Positions 45,285 to 54,316 of a stretch of DNA of 64,000 nt are shown one piece after another. The stretch's first letter is position 1, and every line of letters begins with the position of its first letter. This stretch comes from Pseudonocardia sediminis. Its GTDB lineage: Bacteria > Actinomycetota > Actinomycetes > Mycobacteriales > Pseudonocardiaceae. The notes beneath the pieces are model-generated. The model was given only the letters and a program-made list of their open reading frames with translations, was not told the DNA's origin and ran no database searches. Made by a program: the position numbers and the translations under genes. The stretch lies in contig NZ_SHKL01000001.1 of the NCBI RefSeq assembly GCF_004217185.1, forward strand, positions 3,160,001-3,224,000, in the 5' to 3' direction.

Positions 45285-46568
45285 TCAACTCGCCTTGTCG
45301 TCGCTCGCGGCGTGCTTGCCGGTGACGGTCAGGCCGCTGTTGCGGGCGTGCTCGACCTGCTCGGCCCGGTCCTCCGAGGCGAGGCGGGTCAGCTCGGCCC
45401 CGGCCTCGGCGTCGCGGGTCAGGTTGTCGCCGGTCGCCGGGTCGAACACGTGGATCTTGCGGCTGTCCAGCCAGAACTTCGACTCGCGTCCCTCCCGGAT
45501 CCGGCTGGTCGAGTCGATCGACACGATCGCCTGCGTCCGCAGCTGGTCCGAGTCGAGCTCCCGGGAGAGCTCCTTGAGCTGCGCGGTAACGTCGGCCGGG
45601 GCCTCGTAGGGGATGTAGGCGTACTGCGAGTCGCCCAGCCATTCGGTGACGTCGACGCGCGCGGTGAACGTCGACCCCACGTGCTTCTTGGTCTCCTCCA
45701 CCAGTGAGGCGTCCTCGAAGTACTCCGGGCGGATGCCCACCAGCACCAGGTCCCGATCCCCGACGGCCTTGGCCCGCCTGTCGTCGAGCTCGATCGGGCC
45801 GAACGGGGTGTCGAGGGTGTTCCCCTTGAGCGTCGCAGGCAGGAAGTTCATCGGCGGCGAGCCGATGAACCCGGCCACGAACAGGTTGACGGGCTGTTCG
45901 TAGAGCTCGCGCGGCGACGCGACCTGCTGGATGACGCCCTTGCGCAGCACACAGACCCGGTCGCCCAGGGTCATCGCCTCGGTCTGGTCGTGGGTGACGT
46001 AGACCGTGGTGATCCCCAGCCGGCGCTGCAGCCGCGCGATCTCGGTGCGCATCTGTCCGCGCAGCTTCGCGTCGAGGTTCGACAGCGGCTCGTCGAACAG
46101 GAACGCGTCCGCGGCGCGCACGATCGCGCGTCCCATCGCGACCCGCTGGCGCTGACCACCGGAGAGGTTCGCCGGCTTGCGCTGCAGGTGCTCGTGCAGC
46201 TCCAGGACGTCCGCGGCCTCGTTGACCTTGCGCTTGACCTCGTCCTCGGGGGCTTTCTGCAGGCGCAGCGGGAACGCGATGTTCTCGAACACCGACAGGT
46301 GCGGGTAGAGGGCGTAGTTCTGGAAGACCATCGACAGGTTCCGGTCGCGCGGAGCCTTGTCGTTGACCTTCTTGCCGCCGATGACCATGTCGCCGGAGGT
46401 GATGTCCTCCAGGCCGACGATCATGCGCAGCAGCGTGGACTTCCCGCAGCCGGACGGTCCGACGAGGATCATGAACTCGCCGTCGGCGATGTCCATGCTC
46501 ACGTCGTTCACGGCGGGGAACCCGTCCCCGTACTTCTTGACGATGTTCTTCATGTCGATCGACGCCAT
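45285..46568 (-). CDS. sugC: Sugar ABC transporter ATPase (SugC/UgpC-like)
   Basis: ABC ATPase of 427 residues: GPSGCGKST (Walker A), LSGGQRQRVAMGRAIVR (signature), AFLFDEPLSNLD (Walker B) and VTHD (H loop), followed by an MalK-type TOBE/OB regulatory domain (FIGSPPMNFLPATL, LVLVGIRPEYFED). It is longer than typical SugC/MsmX proteins by about 40 C-terminal residues (RLASEDRAEQVEHARNSG...). It is the last gene of a five-gene leftward operon and powers the SugAB permease with the LpqY-like binding protein. Confidence 0.9.
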   Translation of the reverse strand: MASIDMKNIVKKYGDGFPAVNDVSMDIADGEFMILVGPSGCGKSTLLRMIVGLEDITSGDMVIGGKKVNDKAPRDRNLSMVFQNYALYPHLSVFENIAFPLRLQKAPEDEVKRKVNEAADVLELHEHLQRKPANLSGGQRQRVAMGRAIVRAADAFLFDEPLSNLDAKLRGQMRTEIARLQRRLGITTVYVTHDQTEAMTLGDRVCVLRKGVIQQVASPRELYEQPVNLFVAGFIGSPPMNFLPATLKGNTLDTPFGPIELDDRRAKAVGDRDLVLVGIRPEYFEDASLVEETKKHVGSTFTARVDVTEWLGDSQYAYIPYEAPADVTAQLKELSRELDSDQLRTQAIVSIDSTSRIREGRESKFWLDSRKIHVFDPATGDNLTRDAEAGAELTRLASEDRAEQVEHARNSGLTVTGKHAASDDKAS

Positions 46569-46603
46569 GACTGGTCGTCCTCCTTCGAAGTGGTGGGGCT
46601 GCG

Positions 46604-47437
46604 TCAGCCCTTGACGGCGCCGTTGGTCAGACCGGCCACGATGCGACGCTGGAACAGCAGCACGAGCACGACGACCGGGATGGTGACGATCACCGCGGCG
46701 GCGGCGATCGGCCCGTTCGGCGACTCGAACTGCGACGCTCCGGAGAACAGGCCCAGAGCGGCCGGGACGGGTCGGGCGGCCCCGGTGGAGGTCAGCGAGA
46801 TGCCGTAGGCGAAGTCGTTCCAAGCGATGAAGAACGCGATGATCGCCGTGGTGAACACCCCCGGTGCGGCCAGCGGGACGATCACCTTGCGGAACGCCTG
46901 CCAGGTGGTCGCGCCGTCGACCTGCGCGGCCTGCTCCATCTCCCACGGGATCTCGCGGAAGAACGCCGAGAGCGTCCAGATCGAGATCGGCAGGGTCAGC
47001 GACAGGTACGGGATGATCAGGCCGGGCCAGGTGTCGTAGAGCCCGATCTGGCGCCACAGGTTGAACAGCGGCGTCACGATCGAGATCACCGGGAAGATCG
47101 CCACGGCCAGGGCGGAGGACAGGATCAGCTTCTTGCCCCGGAAGTCCAGCCGCGCGATCGCGTAGGCGCAGAACATGGCCAGGATGCACGAGATGAACGT
47201 CGCGATCAGCACGATCCCGAACGAGTTCCGCAGCGCGGGCAGGAACAGGCCGGCCGCGTCGCCGACGAGGATCTGGGAGTAGTTCTCCCAGGACACGTCG
47301 GTGGGCAGGAACTGCCCGTTCGCGATGTCGGAGGACGACTTCAGCGACAGCGACACGATCCAGCCGACCGGGAACAGGGCGTAGATGACGATGGCCAGCC
47401 CGGCGACGTACCAGAGGACCTTCTCGCGGGTGGACAT
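46604..47437 (-). CDS. sugB: Sugar ABC transporter permease (SugB-like)
   Basis: MalG-type permease of 277 residues with six hydrophobic segments (for example VAGLAIVIYALFPVGWIVSLSL) and the EAA loop EMEQAAQVDGATTWQAFRKVIVPLAAPGVFTTAI that docks on the ATPase. Its ATG overlaps the sugA stop by one base (TGATG), showing tight coupling. Together with SugA it forms the transmembrane channel. Confidence 0.9.
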   Translation of the reverse strand: MSTREKVLWYVAGLAIVIYALFPVGWIVSLSLKSSSDIANGQFLPTDVSWENYSQILVGDAAGLFLPALRNSFGIVLIATFISCILAMFCAYAIARLDFRGKKLILSSALAVAIFPVISIVTPLFNLWRQIGLYDTWPGLIIPYLSLTLPISIWTLSAFFREIPWEMEQAAQVDGATTWQAFRKVIVPLAAPGVFTTAIIAFFIAWNDFAYGISLTSTGAARPVPAALGLFSGASQFESPNGPIAAAAVIVTIPVVVLVLLFQRRIVAGLTNGAVKG

Positions 47438-48402
47438 CACTTCTCCCCTCGTTGGGCGGACAGGTCCACCTTGAATCCCTTGATGAACAGCACGCAGATC
47501 AGCACGACGGAGATGAACAGCATCACCGACACCGCGGACCCGAGACCGATCTCCACCCGGGAGATGGTCTGGCGGTAGGCCAGGAACGACAGCGTCTCGG
47601 TGCTGTTCGCCCCGGCCGTCATCACGAACACGCTGTCGAACACCCGGAACGCGTCCAGGGTGCGGAACAGCAGCGCGACCATGATCGCGGCCTTCATGTT
47701 CGGGATGGTCACCTTGCTCATCCGCTGCCACCAGCTGGCGCCGTCGACCTTCGCGGCCTCCTGCAGCACCTCCGGCACCTGCGCGAGGCCCGCGAGCAGC
47801 AGCAGCGAGATGAACGGCGTGGTCTTCCAGATCTCGGCCAGGCAGATCACGAACAGCGAGGAGAACGTGCCGCCGAACCAGTCCGTCTCGGCGGTGACGC
47901 CCGGGATCCAGTCGAACCAGGAGTTCACGAACCCCGAGTCGAGCGAGAACGCGTACTGCCAGGCGAACGCCGAGACGACCGTGATCACCGCGTAGGGGAT
48001 CAGGATCGCGGCGCGCAGGATCGGGCGGATCGCCTTGAGCGCCTTGACCATCACCAGCGCCAGCGCGAACCCGAGCACCAGCTCGACGGCGACGGTGACG
48101 ATCGTGATGAACGCCGTGACGCCGAACGAGGTCCACCAGATCTCGTCGGTGAGGATCACCAGATAGTTGTTCAACCCGACGAACGACCGCTTCGCCGGGT
48201 CGGTGAGGCGGTAGTCGAACAACGAGTAGTAGACCGCCTGGAGGATGGGGTAGGCGGTGACCAGCAGCATGACCACGAACGCCGGGCCGGCCAGCATCCA
48301 GCCGAGCTTCTGCTCGGCCTTCGACCGGTCCGACATCCTGCCCTTCTTCGGCCCGGGAGCCGGAGCGGCCGTCTCCTCGGTGCGCACCGTCGTCGTACTC
48401 AC
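47437..48402 (-). CDS. sugA: Sugar ABC transporter permease (SugA-like)
   Basis: MalF-type permease of 321 residues: a 38-residue charged N-terminus, then six hydrophobic segments (LGWMLAGPAFVVMLLVTAYPILQAVYYSL first), with the EAA loop VLQEAAKVDGASWWQRMSKVTIPNMKAAIMVALLFRTLDAFRVFD. GTG at 48402 overlaps the lpqY stop by 4 bases (GTGA). Confidence 0.9.
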   Translation of the reverse strand: MSTTTVRTEETAAPAPGPKKGRMSDRSKAEQKLGWMLAGPAFVVMLLVTAYPILQAVYYSLFDYRLTDPAKRSFVGLNNYLVILTDEIWWTSFGVTAFITIVTVAVELVLGFALALVMVKALKAIRPILRAAILIPYAVITVVSAFAWQYAFSLDSGFVNSWFDWIPGVTAETDWFGGTFSSLFVICLAEIWKTTPFISLLLLAGLAQVPEVLQEAAKVDGASWWQRMSKVTIPNMKAAIMVALLFRTLDAFRVFDSVFVMTAGANSTETLSFLAYRQTISRVEIGLGSAVSVMLFISVVLICVLFIKGFKVDLSAQRGEK

Positions 48403-49697
48403 AGGAGCTTCTCCTTCGCCAGGACGGCCTTGATCAGCGCGGCCGCGGCCGGACCGACGGTGGCCGGGTCGATGCCACCCGTCGGGTGGTAGATCCGCTG
48501 GATGCTCTCCGAGACCTCGCTGTAGTAGGCGGTCTGCGGTCGCGGCGCGGCCTGCTGCAGCGACTGCTCGATCACCGGTGCCATCGGGAACTCCTCGAGC
48601 ACCTCCGGGTCCTTGTACACCGCCTCCTTCGCCGCCGGGTTGCCGTTCGAGACGAAGTAGTACGCCTGGTTCTCGGTCGAGGTGATGCACTCTGTGGCCT
48701 CGTAGGCCAGCTCCGGGTTGGCGCTGAACGCGCCGACGCCGAGGTTGATCCCCCCGTAGGGCGGCTTGCTCGGCTGCGACGCGTCCGTCCGCGGGTAGAG
48801 GGCCCAGCCGTAGTCGGCGGGCACGCTCGCCGGCACCGAGCCGTCCTCGACCGCGCTCTTGACCTTGCCCCAGATGAACGGCCAGATCGGCGAGAACATC
48901 GCGTCGCCGCCCTGGAACGCCTCGGAGTTCTCGTCCTCACTGGCGGTGGAGAAGCCCGGACCGGCGACCGGGGCAGTCGCCTTCATGATCTCGGCGGCCT
49001 TCGTCGCGGCGGGCGAGTCGAGCCCGAGCTGGACGCCCTTCGGGTCGTCCGGCGAGGGGTTGGTGACGATCTGCCCGCCACCGGACTCGACGAGCGCGTT
49101 GAGCCACACCGTCAGCGACTCGGCGCGGATGCCCTGCGCCGCGACCTGCTTGTTCTTCGACTGCGCCGCCGCGATGACCTGGTCCCAGGTGACCGGCTTG
49201 GACATGTCCAGCCCGGTTCCGGCGACCATCGACTTGCGATACCAGAGCAGCTGGGTGTTGGCCCACATCGGGACCGTCACCAGCCTGCCGCGCCAGCTCG
49301 CGCCCTCGATCGCCGAGTTCACGACGCCGGTGGTGGTCCGCTGCGCGACGTCGTCGGGTACCGGCGCCAGGAACCCGGCCTCGGCGAACTCCGGGATGTA
49401 GGGCGGGTCCAGGCTCATGATGTCGATCGAGGTGTCGTTCGCCGCGAGCCGGCGTACGAGCTGCTGGCGCTGCTCGGCGGACTGGCGCGGCAGCTGCGAG
49501 ACCGCGATCCGGTACTTGCCGGCGGCCGCCGTCGTGCAGCGTGCGGCGATCTCCGCCTGCCCGCCGTCGTCGGGGTTGATGTACCAGTTCAGGGTCGGTG
49601 GACCGGCCGGGCCGGCCCCGCACCCGGCGAGCCCGACCAGCGCGGCCGCGACCACGCCGGCCGCGAGGGCGCGGCTTCTCCATCTGGGGCGACGCAT
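48399..49697 (-). CDS. lpqY: LpqY-like sugar-binding lipoprotein
   Basis: Extracellular solute-binding lipoprotein of 432 residues. The signal peptide ends in a lipobox LAGC (C26). The mature part has a family 1 binding-protein fold: LNWYINPDDGGQAEIAARC, SIDIMSLDPPYIPEFAEAGFLAPVP, VTVPMWANTQLLWYRKSMV, and PYGGINLGVGAFSANPELAYE. Gene order lpqY-sugA-sugB-sugC and these segments match the trehalose importer of mycobacteria, so trehalose or another alpha-glucoside is the likely ligand; this is inference. It follows the GH13 gene by 82 bases. Confidence 0.85.
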   Translation of the reverse strand: MRRPRWRSRALAAGVVAAALVGLAGCGAGPAGPPTLNWYINPDDGGQAEIAARCTTAAAGKYRIAVSQLPRQSAEQRQQLVRRLAANDTSIDIMSLDPPYIPEFAEAGFLAPVPDDVAQRTTTGVVNSAIEGASWRGRLVTVPMWANTQLLWYRKSMVAGTGLDMSKPVTWDQVIAAAQSKNKQVAAQGIRAESLTVWLNALVESGGGQIVTNPSPDDPKGVQLGLDSPAATKAAEIMKATAPVAGPGFSTASEDENSEAFQGGDAMFSPIWPFIWGKVKSAVEDGSVPASVPADYGWALYPRTDASQPSKPPYGGINLGVGAFSANPELAYEATECITSTENQAYYFVSNGNPAAKEAVYKDPEVLEEFPMAPVIEQSLQQAAPRPQTAYYSEVSESIQRIYHPTGGIDPATVGPAAAALIKAVLAKEKLL

Positions 49698-49779
49698 GGG
49701 CGTTCAACTCCGAACTCTTGCGGGCTGGGTGTCTCTGACGTCGGTGGTGGAGGGGGTACCGCCGGGGCTCGGGGGCGGC

Positions 49780-51432
49780 TCATCGTCGCAGCCAGACGGT
49801 CGCCTCGCCAGGGAGTCGTCCGTCCACGAGGGACTCGCTGGACAGGAGCGGGGTCCCGTCGGCGGACACGTCGACGGGGGCGCCGGACAGGTTCACCACG
49901 CAGCGCAGTTCCGCGCCGCGGTCGAACACGAGCACGCCGTCCGTGGCGGGACACCAGGTCAGCGACGACGTGTGCAGGTCGTCGAGCGAACGGCGCAGAT
50001 GCAGGGCCGCGCGGTAGAGCCGCAGCATCGACCCCGGCGTCTCCCGCTGCGCGGCGGCGGTCAGTGCCGACCAGCCGGCGGGCTGGGGGAGCCAGGGGGC
50101 GACGCCGTCGGGGGAGAAGCCGAACGGCGGGTGCGCGCCCTCCCACGGCAGCGGCACCCGGCACCCGTCCCGGCCGCGCACGGTGTGTCCGGAGCGCTCC
50201 CACGCCGGGTCGGTGAGGACGTCGTCGGGCAGGTCGTCGACCTCGGGCAGGCCGAGCTCCTCGCCCTGGTAGAGGTAGGCGCCGCCGGGCAGCGCGAGCG
50301 TCAGGAGCACCGCGGCGCGGGCCCGCCGCGCGCCGAGGCCGAGGTCGACTGGGCGTCCGGACACGTCCGCGGCCATCGGGGCGGCGCCGGTGTCGTCGCG
50401 GCCGAAGCGGGTCGGATGGCGGGTCTCGTCGTGGCTGGAGAGCACCCACGTCGGCGCGGCCCCGACCGGTGCGAGCGCGGCCAGGGTGTCCTCGATCGCC
50501 GTGCGCAGCGAGCCCGCGTCCCAGGGGGAGCGCAGGTAGTCGAAGGTGAACGCGGTGTGCGCCTCGTCCGGGCGCAGGTAGCGGGCCAGCCGCTCCGGCC
50601 CGTGCACCACCGCCTCGACGACGAGCATCCGGTCGCCGTCGTAGGAGTCGGCGATCTTGCGCCAGCGCCGGAGGATCTCGTGCACCTCGTCGACGTCCCA
50701 GTGCGGGCTGTCCGTCCAGCCCGCCGGGTCGAAGATCGCGTCCGGCCCGTGCCCGGCGTCGGGCAGTCCGGGCCGCTTGGCCATCGCGGGGACGGCGTCG
50801 AGGCGCAGGCCGTCGACACCGCGGTCGAGCCAGAACGTGATGATCGCGTCGAAGCCCTCGTGCACCACCGGGTCGTCCCAGTTCAGGTCGGGCTGCTCGG
50901 GGGCGAACTGGTGCAGGTACCACGGGCCGGGACGGCCGTCGGCCTCGACGACCCGGGTCCAGGCCGGCCCGCCGAACGCGCTGATCCAGTCGTTGGGGGG
51001 CTCGTCGCCGCCGGGGCCGCGGCCGTCGGCGAAGTGGTAGCGGGCGCGGGCACCCGGTTCCCCGGCCAGTGCCGCGGTGAACCAGGGGTGCTCCTCGGAG
51101 GTGTGGTTCGCGACCAGGTCGACGATCACCCGGATCCCGGCGGCGTGCGCGTCGGCGATCAGGGCGTCGGCGTCGTCGAGGGTGCCGAACACCGGGTCGA
51201 TCGCGCAGTGGTCGCTGATGTCGTAGCCGCCGTCGGCCATCGGGGAGGGGTACCAGGGGGCGATCCAGATCGCGTCGACGCCGAGGTCGACCAGGTGCGG
51301 CAAGCGGGCGCGGAGGCCGGCGATGTCGCCGATCCCGTCGCCGTCGCCGTCGGCGAAGCTGCGGGGGTAGACCTCGTAGACGACGGCGGTGCGCCACCAG
51401 GGTGCGGGGTCGTCGAGCGCGCGCTCCGTCAC
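49780..51432 (-). CDS. aglA: GH13 alpha-glucosidase
   Basis: Cytoplasmic-type alpha-amylase family enzyme of 550 residues, first gene of the transporter operon. The barrel motifs are YEVYPRSFADGDGDGIGDIAGL, VDLVANHTSEEHPWF, GVDGLRLDAVPAM (nucleophile Asp), MLVVEAVV (acid Glu) and LSSHDETRHPTRFG (transition-state Asp). The C-terminal beta domain ends VDGRLPGEATVWLRR. It would hydrolyse the alpha-glucoside brought in by the transporter. GTG at 51432 has GGGAGGGGG upstream, and a LacI-type operator lies about 80 bases further out. Confidence 0.9.
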   Translation of the reverse strand: MTERALDDPAPWWRTAVVYEVYPRSFADGDGDGIGDIAGLRARLPHLVDLGVDAIWIAPWYPSPMADGGYDISDHCAIDPVFGTLDDADALIADAHAAGIRVIVDLVANHTSEEHPWFTAALAGEPGARARYHFADGRGPGGDEPPNDWISAFGGPAWTRVVEADGRPGPWYLHQFAPEQPDLNWDDPVVHEGFDAIITFWLDRGVDGLRLDAVPAMAKRPGLPDAGHGPDAIFDPAGWTDSPHWDVDEVHEILRRWRKIADSYDGDRMLVVEAVVHGPERLARYLRPDEAHTAFTFDYLRSPWDAGSLRTAIEDTLAALAPVGAAPTWVLSSHDETRHPTRFGRDDTGAAPMAADVSGRPVDLGLGARRARAAVLLTLALPGGAYLYQGEELGLPEVDDLPDDVLTDPAWERSGHTVRGRDGCRVPLPWEGAHPPFGFSPDGVAPWLPQPAGWSALTAAAQRETPGSMLRLYRAALHLRRSLDDLHTSSLTWCPATDGVLVFDRGAELRCVVNLSGAPVDVSADGTPLLSSESLVDGRLPGEATVWLRR

Positions 51433-51508
51433 GGATGTCCCCCTCCCGTCACCGTCGCGAGTCCGGTCCGTGACGGGCGGACCGGGGCCGCCCGCAGCAC
51501 CTTTGCGT

Positions 51509-51522
51509 TGGAAGCGCTTTCA
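51509..51522. promoter_or_regulatory. LacI-family operator upstream of alpha-glucosidase operon
   Basis: TGGAAGCGCTTTCA fits the LacI-family consensus TGNAANCGNTTNCA at every fixed position. It lies 77 bases before the GH13 start and is the likely control point for the whole five-gene operon. Confidence 0.75.
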
Positions 51523-51637
51523 GCGGTGCACTCTCGCCCCGACGGGGGACGGGTGTCAAGGGTCACACCATCGTTCGTTATCTGCTCGTTCGTCGCCCAG
51601 ATCCAGCCGGACCCAGCCAAACCGACCCGGAAAGATC

Positions 51638-51651
51638 TGCAAACGCTTCCA
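51638..51651. promoter_or_regulatory. LacI-family operator upstream of lacI gene
   Basis: TGCAAACGCTTCCA also fits TGNAANCGNTTNCA fully. It overlaps the region between -35 and -10 of the regulator's own promoter, which implies autorepression. Confidence 0.75.
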
Positions 51652-51662
51652 ACATTTCGCGG

Positions 51663-51675
51663 TACGCTCCCTGCC
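51663..51675 (+). promoter_or_regulatory. -10 element of leaderless lacI-type gene
   Basis: TACGCT (51663-51668) ends 7 bases before the GTG at 51676, with no ribosome binding site. Confidence 0.5.
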
Positions 51676-52713
51676 GTGTCCACCGCGGTCAACCTGGCCG
51701 ATGTCGCGCGGATCGCCGGGGTCTCGCCCGCGACCGCGTCCCGTGCGCTGAGCGACCACCCGCACGTCGCCCCGGCGACACGTGCCCGGGTCTGGCAGGT
51801 CGCGACCGATCTGGAGTACGTCGTCTCGCCCGAGGCGTCGCGTCTGGCCGGGGGCAGCACCGGCCGGGTCGCCGTCGTCGTGCCGCACCTGTCGCGATGG
51901 TTCTTCGGGTCCGTCCTGGAGGGACTGGAGTCGGTGCTGCGGGAGTCCGACCTGGACGTCCTGCTCTACCGGGTGGGCGACGCCGCCGAGCGGCACGCGT
52001 TCTTCGACAAGCTCCCGGCCCGTCGCAAGGTCGACGCGGTGGTGGTGGTCGGGTTCTCCGTCGGCGACGACGAGCGCCGCCGCCTGGAACGGATCGGGGT
52101 GGACATCGTGGCCGCCGGCGGGCAGATCGCGTCCTACCCCTCGGTGCGGATCGACGACCACGCCGCCGGGCGCCAGGCCGTCGACCACCTGATCCATCTC
52201 GGACACCGGCGGATCGCCATGATCGCCGCGAACGACCCCGGCGAGGACGCCGGGCATCCGGCCGGGCGGTCCTCGGCGTACTACGCGGCGCTGGCCGACG
52301 CCGGCATCGGCGTCGACGACCGGCTGGTGACCACCGTGGACTGGGGCGTGGAGCAGGGGGCGGAGGCGATGAGCGCGCTGCTCGGTGCGACGTCGCCGCC
52401 GACCGCGGTGTTCGCGCACTCCGACGAGGTGGCCCTCGGCGCCGTGCGCACGGTGCGACGGGCCGGGCTGCGGGTGCCCGAGGACGTCTCGGTGATCGGC
52501 ATCGACGACCACCCGCTCGCCGCGCTGACCGACCTGTCCACGGTCGGCCAGCCGGTCCGCGAGCAGGGCGAGATCGCGGGCCGGATGGTCGTGGCGGGCC
52601 TGCGCGGCGAGGAGTTCGAGCGTGCCGTCCTCGTCGGGACCCGCCTGGTGATCCGGGGCAGCACGGCGCCGCCGCGCCGGGTCCGCCGCGGTGGGCGCAG
52701 GGTGGACGCGTGA
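51676..52713 (+). CDS. LacI family transcriptional regulator
   Basis: A 345-residue repressor. Residues 5-50 hold the helix-turn-helix NLADVARIAGVSPATASRALSDHPHVAPATRARV with the LacI hinge; the rest is a periplasmic-binding-protein-like effector domain (GRVAVVVPHLSRWFFGSVLEGLESVL; HRRIAMIAAN; TAVFAHSDEVALGAVRTVRRAGLRVPEDVSVIGIDDHPLA). It is divergent from the alpha-glucosidase/LpqY-SugABC operon, and both carry a matching operator, so it very probably regulates that operon and itself. The inducer is presumably the imported sugar or a derivative. Confidence 0.92.
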   Translation: MSTAVNLADVARIAGVSPATASRALSDHPHVAPATRARVWQVATDLEYVVSPEASRLAGGSTGRVAVVVPHLSRWFFGSVLEGLESVLRESDLDVLLYRVGDAAERHAFFDKLPARRKVDAVVVVGFSVGDDERRRLERIGVDIVAAGGQIASYPSVRIDDHAAGRQAVDHLIHLGHRRIAMIAANDPGEDAGHPAGRSSAYYAALADAGIGVDDRLVTTVDWGVEQGAEAMSALLGATSPPTAVFAHSDEVALGAVRTVRRAGLRVPEDVSVIGIDDHPLAALTDLSTVGQPVREQGEIAGRMVVAGLRGEEFERAVLVGTRLVIRGSTAPPRRVRRGGRRVDA

Positions 52714-52750
52714 TCCCCGCCGACGTGCTCTCTCCCGCGGGGGCGGGGAG

Positions 52751-54016
52751 ATGACACCGCCGGAGCTGACGCTGCGCGTCCCGTCGCCGGGCCTGCTGGC
52801 CCTGCCGTGGGAGCGCCCGCTGGAGGAGTGGGACGTCACCGACGTCCCGTTGCGCGACATCGCGGTCGGGCCGAGCCGGCACCTGGTCCGGTTCGTCGAG
52901 ACCGACGGCTGCCTGTGGGCGCTCAAGGACCTCCCGGAGCGGATCGCGCGCCGCGAGTACTCGGTGCTGCGCCGCCTGGAGGACGACGGCCTGCACGCCG
53001 TGCGCCCGGCCGGCGTCGTGCACCAGCCCGACCACGACACGTCGATCCTCGTGACGCGCTACCTGGAGGGGTCCTGGCAGTACCGGCGGCTGTTCATGCG
53101 GCTGCCGCCGAACCGGCCCCGGCACCGCGCCCGTCTGTTCGACGCGATGGCCGGGCTGCTGGTCGAGCTGCACCGGCACGGGGTGTTCTGGGGCGACTGC
53201 TCGCTGGCGAACACGCTGTTCATGCGCGACGGGCAAATCCTGCAGGCCTACCTCGTCGACGCCGAGACCAGCGAGGTCCACCCGAGCCTGTCGAACGGCC
53301 AGCGTGAGCACGACCTCGACATCCTGGTGGAGAACGTCGCCAGCGGGATGATCGACCTCGCGGTCCGGCTGGAGCGGCCGCCGGAGATCTACCCGCAGCT
53401 CATCGACGAGGCACAGGGCATCCCGGACCGCTACCGGGCGCTGTGGGACGCGCTGCACACGGCGCCGACGTTCGCGTTCGGCGACCGGTACCGGGTGGAG
53501 AGCAAGATCCGGGAGCTGAACGACCTGGGGTTCGCCGTCGAGGAGCTGAACCTGGCCCCGGTCGAGGGCGAGGCCGGGCAGCTGCGGCTCAACGTGGCGG
53601 TGGGGGACCGGAGCTTCCACTCCGGGCACCTGCGCGAGCTCACCGGTCTCGACGTCGGCGAGGGGCAGGCGATCATCCTGCTCGGCGACGTGCGGGCGCA
53701 CCGGGAGTGGATGGCGAGGAACGCCGGGACCCCGGTCGGCGAGCGGGCGGCCGCGCTGAGCTGGCTCGACGACGTGCTCCGGCCGGGGATGGAACGTGCG
53801 CACGCGGCGCTGGGCCACGTCGGGACGCCGGTGCAGGCCTACTGCGACCTGCTGGAGGTGCGCTGGATCCTCAGCGAGCGCGCCTGCGCCGACGTCGGGG
53901 ACGCCGTCGCGCTGGCCGCGCTGGGCGGGTCCGCGCCGACGGACTCGGCGGCGAAGATGGCCGTCGCCGACGCGACCGGACGGTTCCGCATCGCCGCGGA
54001 CGACGACGAGGCATGA
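52751..54016 (+). CDS. DUF4032 protein with lipopolysaccharide-kinase-like domain
   Basis: A 421-residue protein. The first half resembles WaaP/Kdo-kinase folds: LWALKDLPERIARREYSVLRRLEDDGLHAVRPAGVV with the lysine of strand 3, HGVFWGDCSLANTLF as catalytic loop and AYLVDAETSEVH as metal-binding segment. The second half (DILVENVASGMIDLAVRLERPPEIYPQLIDEAQGIPDRYRALWDAL and onwards) is the DUF4032 domain. It starts 37 bases after the lacI gene. The phosphoacceptor, if it is a kinase, is unknown. Confidence 0.82.
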   Translation: MTPPELTLRVPSPGLLALPWERPLEEWDVTDVPLRDIAVGPSRHLVRFVETDGCLWALKDLPERIARREYSVLRRLEDDGLHAVRPAGVVHQPDHDTSILVTRYLEGSWQYRRLFMRLPPNRPRHRARLFDAMAGLLVELHRHGVFWGDCSLANTLFMRDGQILQAYLVDAETSEVHPSLSNGQREHDLDILVENVASGMIDLAVRLERPPEIYPQLIDEAQGIPDRYRALWDALHTAPTFAFGDRYRVESKIRELNDLGFAVEELNLAPVEGEAGQLRLNVAVGDRSFHSGHLRELTGLDVGEGQAIILLGDVRAHREWMARNAGTPVGERAAALSWLDDVLRPGMERAHAALGHVGTPVQAYCDLLEVRWILSERACADVGDAVALAALGGSAPTDSAAKMAVADATGRFRIAADDDEA

Positions 54017-54065
54017 GTCCGGGCCCGCCCCCGGCGCGGGGAACGGGCCCGGACGTGGTCGGGAC

Positions 54066-54314
54066 CTAGTCCAGCGGGCCGACCGCGTGCTGTCCGCCGC
54101 GCGACCGCGCCGCGACGACGGGGGTGTCCACGACGCCGAGCCGACGGCCGAGCCGCGGCGGCAGGGCTCCGGACAGCGCACGGGCCTCATCGGGGGTCAG
54201 CGAGTCGATCAGGGTCTCCAGGACCGCGATCGAGGCCTCGTCGGCCCGTGTCGTGTCGTGCATGCCCAGCCGGTGCTGGACCCGGGTCAGGAACACCTCG
54301 TCGGTCAGGTGCAT
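54066..54314 (-). CDS. Small DUF2267-like protein
   Basis: An 82-residue protein: DEVFLTRVQHRLGMHDTTRADEASIAVLETLIDSLTPDEARALSGALPPRLGRRL. This is the repeating half-unit of DUF2267 proteins, which usually have about 130 residues with two such units; here only one is present. Its ATG follows the stop of the Pls-like synthetase by 2 bases, so translation is coupled. A role in or beside the synthetase complex is possible but not shown. Confidence 0.75.
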   Translation of the reverse strand: MHLTDEVFLTRVQHRLGMHDTTRADEASIAVLETLIDSLTPDEARALSGALPPRLGRRLGVVDTPVVAARSRGGQHAVGPLD

Positions 54315-54316
54315 GG

